DNA of 11,997 nucleotides from Chitinivibrionia bacterium (lineage in GTDB: Bacteria > Krumholzibacteriota > Krumholzibacteriia > WVZY01). This document shows positions 7,192 to 11,997 of this stretch, piece by piece. Where the stretch lies: contig JACQXT010000180.1 of NCBI GenBank assembly GCA_016208665.1, positions 1 through 11,997 of the forward strand. The letters run 5' to 3'. The stretch's first letter is position 1; each line of letters starts with the position of its first letter. The translations under genes and the position numbers were made by a program. The notes beneath the pieces were generated by a model, which was not told the origin of the DNA, did not search any database, and saw only the letters and a program-made list of their open reading frames with translations.

Positions 7192-8571
7192 TTACCCCGC
7201 GCTCCTCTTTGACGGCTTGTGCCGGAACCATACATAAAGCCCTCCTGAAAGAATCAATCCCGGAAAAATCGGCTCGATCCCCAGGAGATACTCCCCCCCA
7301 AGACCCGGAAACAGCGCAGGACTCAGGAGCCAGAACAGCGAGAGCCCGCCTCCGCAGATCATCATCGCAAGCACTCCCCCGGGCCTGAGAACCGGAATCC
7401 GGGAGAAGGAGCTCACGAGCGGGAAAAGAAGCGCCGGCGTACCGACCGAACCGAAATGGTGCCATATGTCCACGACGCTCTTCAGCCAAACGGCGAACCC
7501 GGCTGCGACCGCTCCCGAGATCACCAGGCCCCACGCGCTCAAGCGCCGCGAATCGTCCTCGCCCCCGCCGCGCAGGCGCCACACGATGTCGCGCCCCAGC
7601 GTGTTCGCCGAAATAAAGGCATAGCTGTCGACGGTCGAGTGCACCGTCACGAGCATGCCTAGGAAGAGAAGCGCCCCCAGCGCCGGCGGCAGGATTTCGA
7701 CGGCCAGCGCCGGGAATGCGTTCGCCGGATCGACCAGATCGGGCAGGAGCGCGCGGGCGAAGAGGCCCGTCGTCGTGGTCATCGCGTCGAACGCTATCCA
7801 GAAGAGGATCGATATGAGCACGCCCTTCCGGGCGATAGCTTCGCTCCGCGCCGCGAAGCAGCGCTGGTAGAACGCCGGCTCAACCAGCGTCGCAAGCGCG
7901 ATGACGTACCAGACCAGAACGTACTGCGGCCGGTTGCCGCCGTGCCACGTGAGGTGGGTCGCGGGAAGGCGCTCGGCCAGGACGGCCAGGCCGCCGTACC
8001 GGACCAACAGGAAGATGACGACGCACATGAACGAGAGAAACATCAGCACGAACTGCACGATATCGATGCGCACAACGGAACCGAGGCCGCCGCGGTACGT
8101 GTACGCGACCGAGAAGAGCGTGCCGATCAGGATCCCCAATACCAGCGAAATCCCGAACAACTCATGGATGAGCACGCCGAGCATGAGGACGTAGGCGCCG
8201 GGAACGGTCATGAAGAAGATGATGAAGGCTCCAACGACCGAGACGTTCCTGCCGTACGTGCGGAAGAGGAGATCGGGGATCGTGTAGTAGCGCGACTGCC
8301 TCGCCTTCTTCGCGAGGAACATCGCAAACACGAACGCCGCCAGATAGTATGGAACGCCGAATACGAGCCAGTTGGAGATGCCGTAGCGGTAGGAATACTC
8401 CCCGATTCCCAGAATCCCGCCGTACCATGTCGATACCAGCGTCGCAACGAAGGCCGGGAGTGTGAGCGCCCGGCCGAGCACGAAATAGGATTCCGCATCC
8501 CGCTTCTCCGGCTTCAGAAGCCCGATGGCGAGCAGGATCGCGGCATATATGAGTGTGAAGGCGAGTATCAT
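7192..8571 (-). CDS. Sodium:solute symporter (SSS family)
   Basis: Inner-membrane transporter of the LeuT fold that couples sodium entry to uptake of a small solute; the substrate cannot be told from sequence. Seen: 459 residues from the chosen ATG, with hydrophobic helices throughout. TM1 starts directly at MILAFTLIYAAILLAIGLL. The segment LVSTWYGGILGIGEYSYRYG (45-64) is the usual TM2-region pattern. AYTYRGGLGSVVRIDIVQF (156-174) is the SSS signature. TVHSTVDSYAFISANTLGRD (309-328) matches the helix holding the Na2 site, with S312/T313 at the positions of PutP S340/T341. A frame extension back to a GTG at 8661 is open but adds a charged, non-membrane segment without a Shine-Dalgarno. The ATG at 8571 is preferred although its own ribosome site is weak. 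It stands alone on the minus strand, with 204 bases to the arsC-like gene. Confidence 0.9.
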   Translation of the reverse strand: MILAFTLIYAAILLAIGLLKPEKRDAESYFVLGRALTLPAFVATLVSTWYGGILGIGEYSYRYGISNWLVFGVPYYLAAFVFAMFLAKKARQSRYYTIPDLLFRTYGRNVSVVGAFIIFFMTVPGAYVLMLGVLIHELFGISLVLGILIGTLFSVAYTYRGGLGSVVRIDIVQFVLMFLSFMCVVIFLLVRYGGLAVLAERLPATHLTWHGGNRPQYVLVWYVIALATLVEPAFYQRCFAARSEAIARKGVLISILFWIAFDAMTTTTGLFARALLPDLVDPANAFPALAVEILPPALGALLFLGMLVTVHSTVDSYAFISANTLGRDIVWRLRGGGEDDSRRLSAWGLVISGAVAAGFAVWLKSVVDIWHHFGSVGTPALLFPLVSSFSRIPVLRPGGVLAMMICGGGLSLFWLLSPALFPGLGGEYLLGIEPIFPGLILSGGLYVWFRHKPSKRSAG

Positions 8572-9002
8572 GTCCGGCGTCTGGATCGTTTCTCTCAGTC
8601 GGGCGTGGGCCCCTAGCCTGGATTCCCATAATACCCGATACTTCCAACATTTTCCACACACACTGCCCGAGAAATAGGCCTTGGCATCTTGGTCGCGTGT
8701 GAGTTCGGGAGGATTTGAACGTGCCTGACGGCATCGCGATCCACGTCACTTTACATGCCGTTAAGGAGAATCGAATCAACAAGCTTTCAGGAATCAGCTG
8801 TTATTTCTGAACAATTTTTGCCGCCAGCAGACAGTTTATATTTATTGACATTGCATCTCTTTTGGTATATACTATTTGGACTCGCGTATATCATTCCATT
8901 ATTCCACAGCTATTCCATCATTATCCGGGGCGGCTGGTGTGGGGAAATCCTCGGGAGGGCCTCTTGTCTGTCACTTTTCCTTCTCAGTAGCCATAGGGGG
9001 AA
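8572..9002. other. Non-coding gap between symporter and secreted-protein gene
   Basis: No supportable gene. The 120 bases 8761-8880 contain only about a third G+C, against the clearly GC-rich coding DNA on both sides. The stretch includes one strong rightward promoter, three ATTCCA copies (8893, 8901, 8912) just after its predicted start point, and an AAGGAGA (8764-8770) that no start codon follows. Frame 3, which encodes the secreted protein, is closed here by TAG at 8988-8990 and 8994-8996. Confidence 0.7.
8845..8873 (+). promoter_or_regulatory. Near-consensus sigma70 promoter for the secreted-protein gene
   Basis: TTGACA at 8845-8850, a 17-base spacer, and TATACT at 8868-8873: a perfect -35 and a five-of-six match to the -10 (TATAAT) at ideal spacing in an AT-rich setting. 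The predicted transcript start is near 8880, about 120 bases before the secreted-protein frame opens. Confidence 0.75.
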
Positions 9003-11997
9003 TTGGCATCGATAGCAATTGCGCGTCCGGCGACAAAGGGAACCTCGCTTGCCGACTACAACATCGACATCTACAACAACCAGGCGAACAAGCTGCCTGG
9101 CGACTTGTTCTCGGCCGCGCAAGCCGATACGTACTGGCTGGCATCCTACGAGTTCGACTCGGGCGCCGTATGTAGCTCCCAGGGCTGGTCCAGCAAAGAT
9201 CTCACCGCCCAGCCGGGCATCATGTTCCACGTCGACACCTATCGCGTGCCCGCCTTCAGCGGCGGCATGTCGAGTGCGGGCGGCACCAAGGCGATGTGGT
9301 GCGGCGCACGGCCGAGCACGTTCGAGCCGTGGTGCAGCTATGTGGCGCTTCCCGGATACGGCAACGCCTGGAACCAGACGTTGACATCCAGGGTGTGGAC
9401 CGTTACCGCCCCGGTTACGGTGGACTACAAGGCCACGTACGATTCGGAGCCCGGGTATGACTACACGTACTTCCAGTATTGGGATGGAACCGCGTGGGCG
9501 GACCTGGAGACATACACCGGCGATGCCGATACTGTAGTAGTGAACGCCTCCGTTCCCACCTACGGAACGAACAACGTCCGCGTGCGTTTCTGGTTCGAGT
9601 CCGATGGTGCATGGTCGGATGAAGACGGACTGTGGAACACCTCGGGCGCGTTCATCGTCGACGATATTTCGGTCGATGACAACGTCGGAAACGTCGACAC
9701 GGAGAACTGGGAAGACGAAATTGTCGGCGCCACCTCGAGCACCGACAACGACTGGATCGGCGCTGCCGGCACCGGATACGGCGACTTCGCCGGTCTGTTC
9801 CCCGGCATCTCGGTGCTTCAGCAGGACAAGTGCACGCAGGATCTCACCTGTCTGTGGGGATTCTTCAAGGGCTCCACGGACGACTACTCCTGCGCGACAC
9901 CGACTCCGCACCCCGAGCAGAAGGTTGTTCCGTACGAGAACGCCCTCGGCCAGTTCATCAACAATGAAATCTGGTCGCCGTGGATCGATCTCACGGGCGG
10001 CGGAGCGGTTCCTGCGGGAGCGGCCGCGACCTTCGAGTTCCGCGACTATCGCAATCGTCCGCTGGCCAACCTGATTTTCATGATATGGCACGTTCGGACG
10101 AAACTCGGACTCGCGGGATGCCCGGGCACCTGGGCCGACCGGAACTTCGTGTACTACGGTCCCGGCCCCGACTGGTTGCTCTATCAGCAGGCGGTAGGGG
10201 ATCTTCTGGCCCCTGGCGACGACCAGGTTCAGTTGGCCCTCGGAGCGGTGGATATGTGCGGTATCTGGTGTCCGAAGTACGGCACCGGCGACTGCCACAG
10301 CCATTCGCCGCTGTTTGACCATGTGAAGTTCTTCCGCATCGGCACGACCGGCCCGAGATTCTCCGTCAGGGACATCGATATGTTCCAGGATAACTTCTCC
10401 GAGGACGGAACGCTCGTCGGTACGGTCCGCATGGATGCGGCCATCGACAGAATGCCCACGACGTCCGTCAACATCTATTCCGGCGACTCGGTCATTTTCA
10501 ACGTGTCCGAATCGAGCGTCGGTCTGGGAACGGGCGGAAACAACGGCAGAGCCGATGTGTACTGCTACGTGAGATCGGTGGGCATGGGCGAGGATCTTCC
10601 TGCCAACTGGGAAGCTCCGGAAGCCGGCGCGCACGCGTGGAACGCCACCAGGTATCCGTACATGGGCGGCGGCGCCTCAGCGGGCGGTTTCTACAAGTTC
10701 CAGTGCGACACCTCGTATCAGGATGCCGCGCAGACCAATCCGACTCCCAACAAGTTTGCATTCGATCTGAACGACGCGTACTTCACGCCGCCGGCCCGGA
10801 TCGACTTCTACCTTTCGGCAGTCGATGGCAGCGCCAACACGATTTACTGGACGCCTTGGATCGGCCACACGCTGGTTCAGGCGGAAGCCGAGGCTCGGCC
10901 CGACGAGGTGCAGTGCTTGCCGACAGGCGACAGCGACATCCTCTTCGTGGACAACGAGAGCGACCGCGGCGGCCAGGGAAGCTATTTCTACACCGCGTTC
11001 GATCTGATGGGCATTATGCCCGATACGTACGACAAGAGGGGCCCGTCGTCTCTCGTGGCGAACGGTCTCGGATCGCGTGCGGCGTTCTCACAGGTCACCA
11101 ACGTGTACCACAAGATTCTGTACGACTGCGGCGACCTTGGACGCGGCAACGTGGGTGCGGGAATCACGTACTCGCCTGAGAAGTCGGAAGACGCTCAGCT
11201 CTTGTACAACTTCCTGGATCAGACGAGCGTATGGAACCCGGGTGTGTATCTGTGCGGCGACGACGTTGCGCAGGAGATGAAGACCCTGGGCGGCGCTCCA
11301 TACCAGAACCTGTTCTACTTCATCAACTACAACGTTCTGAGCGGTAACCACGTGGCGGCCGGTCTTGCGATCGCCCCGCTGGCCATCGGCTCGACGGTAG
11401 GCGCAGTCGGTGCCGGCTACATCTTCCAGCATGCGGGCGTTCCCGATACGCTCGTTGCATACGGCGGATGTCCGCTGATCAACGACTTCGAGGTGCTGCA
11501 GGAAAGCGGACTTTCGGTCGAGGCAATGGAGTATGATCCGGCCGGAACGGGCGCCGTCATCACTCAGGCCAGGGCGAACGCCCAGGGCAAAACGGCACGT
11601 TTTGTCCTTTCGGGCTTCAGCTTGGTCTACATTCGTGACGACAGGGTCCAGTTCCCGCCCGACCGTGTGGATCACCTGCTCCACATCATTCGGTGGTTCG
11701 AGAACCCAATCGACGATCCGACAGGTGCGGATGCTCCGGCTGTAACGAGTCTGGCGCAGAACTATCCGAACCCGTTCAACCCGACGACCACGATCGAGTT
11801 CTCGTTGAGAGAGAACGCGCACGTGAGTCTGAAGGTCTACAACGTCGCCGGCCAGCTGGTCAGGACGTTGGCGGACAAGGATCTTCTTGCCGGCAAGTAT
11901 ACGAACTACATCTGGGACGGCATGGACAACAACAGCCAGCCGGTCGCCAGCGGCGTGTACTTCTACAAGCTGGTAACGAAGAACTTCAACCAGACGA
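9003..11997 (+). CDS. Large secreted multidomain protein with FlgD-like/type IX sorting-type C-terminal domain, partial, 5' end disrupted
   Basis: Seen: an uninterrupted frame of 998 codons, open at the right edge. Residues are counted from the TTG at 9003. About 1-390 is beta-rich and lectin/MAM-like, with FIVDDISVDD near 216. About 390-640 includes a fibronectin-like strand pattern (ARIDFYLSAVDGSANTIYWT). About 643-910 begins DILFVDNESDRGGQGSYFYT and ends near YIRDDRVQFPPDRVDHLLHI, resembling the glutamine-amidotransferase-like fold common in secreted proteins of these phyla. From about 916, SLAQNYPNPFNPTTTIEFSL opens the C-terminal sorting/FlgD-Ig domain; perhaps under ten residues are cut off. 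It has 16 cysteines and no HExxH or other protease motif. Odd: no ATG, GTG or signal peptide precedes the mature-looking sequence. TTG at 9003 has a G-run only two bases upstream, and TAG codons block the frame at 8988 and 8994. Presumed exported surface protein of unknown function. Confidence 0.82.
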   Translation, partial: MASIAIARPATKGTSLADYNIDIYNNQANKLPGDLFSAAQADTYWLASYEFDSGAVCSSQGWSSKDLTAQPGIMFHVDTYRVPAFSGGMSSAGGTKAMWCGARPSTFEPWCSYVALPGYGNAWNQTLTSRVWTVTAPVTVDYKATYDSEPGYDYTYFQYWDGTAWADLETYTGDADTVVVNASVPTYGTNNVRVRFWFESDGAWSDEDGLWNTSGAFIVDDISVDDNVGNVDTENWEDEIVGATSSTDNDWIGAAGTGYGDFAGLFPGISVLQQDKCTQDLTCLWGFFKGSTDDYSCATPTPHPEQKVVPYENALGQFINNEIWSPWIDLTGGGAVPAGAAATFEFRDYRNRPLANLIFMIWHVRTKLGLAGCPGTWADRNFVYYGPGPDWLLYQQAVGDLLAPGDDQVQLALGAVDMCGIWCPKYGTGDCHSHSPLFDHVKFFRIGTTGPRFSVRDIDMFQDNFSEDGTLVGTVRMDAAIDRMPTTSVNIYSGDSVIFNVSESSVGLGTGGNNGRADVYCYVRSVGMGEDLPANWEAPEAGAHAWNATRYPYMGGGASAGGFYKFQCDTSYQDAAQTNPTPNKFAFDLNDAYFTPPARIDFYLSAVDGSANTIYWTPWIGHTLVQAEAEARPDEVQCLPTGDSDILFVDNESDRGGQGSYFYTAFDLMGIMPDTYDKRGPSSLVANGLGSRAAFSQVTNVYHKILYDCGDLGRGNVGAGITYSPEKSEDAQLLYNFLDQTSVWNPGVYLCGDDVAQEMKTLGGAPYQNLFYFINYNVLSGNHVAAGLAIAPLAIGSTVGAVGAGYIFQHAGVPDTLVAYGGCPLINDFEVLQESGLSVEAMEYDPAGTGAVITQARANAQGKTARFVLSGFSLVYIRDDRVQFPPDRVDHLLHIIRWFENPIDDPTGADAPAVTSLAQNYPNPFNPTTTIEFSLRENAHVSLKVYNVAGQLVRTLADKDLLAGKYTNYIWDGMDNNSQPVASGVYFYKLVTKNFNQT

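Noticed and set aside
8695..8740. Possible tRNA T-arm on the minus strand (GTTCAAATCCTCCC)
   Set aside because: The flanking bases do not form a T-stem, and no acceptor stem, anticodon arm or CCA end is found at the right distances.
8755..9015. 86-residue plus-strand frame with a hydrophobic stretch, a possible small membrane protein
   Set aside because: The hydrophobicity comes from the T-rich promoter island. The frame spans the strong promoter, and its ATG has no Shine-Dalgarno.
8910..10634. Long 574-codon open frame on the minus strand
   Set aside because: It lies wholly antisense to the secreted-protein frame, which has recognisable domains. The antisense translation is Arg/Val/Gly-rich with no family motif, as expected from GC-rich codon bias.

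Overview
The window (about 12 kb, mostly GC-rich) looks like chromosomal DNA from an uncultured bacterium of the FCB superphylum or a neighbouring candidate phylum. The main evidence is the last gene. It encodes a very large extracellular protein ending in the domain with the QNYPNPFNPTT signature, which is typical of FlgD-like or type IX secretion sorting domains in those lineages. The lineage is an inference; no rRNA or other phylogenetic marker is present.

Layout. (1) 1-759, minus: N-terminal 253 residues of an ADP-forming acyl-CoA synthetase that runs off the left edge. (2) 760-942: intergenic gap filled largely by a 121-bp palindromic element with 22-bp arms. (3) 943-6987, minus: four closely spaced genes that read as one operon in the order arsC-like reductase/phosphatase, TolC-family outer-membrane channel, membrane-fusion protein, RND inner-membrane pump. 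(4) 7192-8571, minus: a sodium:solute symporter (SSS family). (5) 8572-9002: a non-coding, locally AT-rich gap with a near-consensus sigma70 promoter pointing right. (6) 9003-11997, plus: the large secreted multidomain protein, open at the right edge and without a convincing start codon or signal peptide.

How the genes fit together. The operon supplies all three parts of a tripartite envelope efflux pump. A thioredoxin-coupled-type arsenate reductase homologue leads it, which suggests a link to arsenic or another toxic oxyanion, or a phosphatase role. There is no arsR, arsB or acr3 in view. Two features of the pump are unusual. The RND protein lacks the proton-relay Asp-Asp pair of TM4 and the Lys of TM10. 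The membrane-fusion gene carries a frameshift near its 3' end; a conserved C-terminal tail is still readable in another frame. The symporter's substrate cannot be named. The secreted protein belongs to the type IX or similar cell-surface export class, but its 5' end is disrupted.

No tRNA, rRNA, CRISPR array, insertion sequence or phage gene was seen. The best candidates for something new are the altered-relay RND pump in an arsC-led operon, the palindromic element, and the broken or switchable 5' end of the secreted protein.
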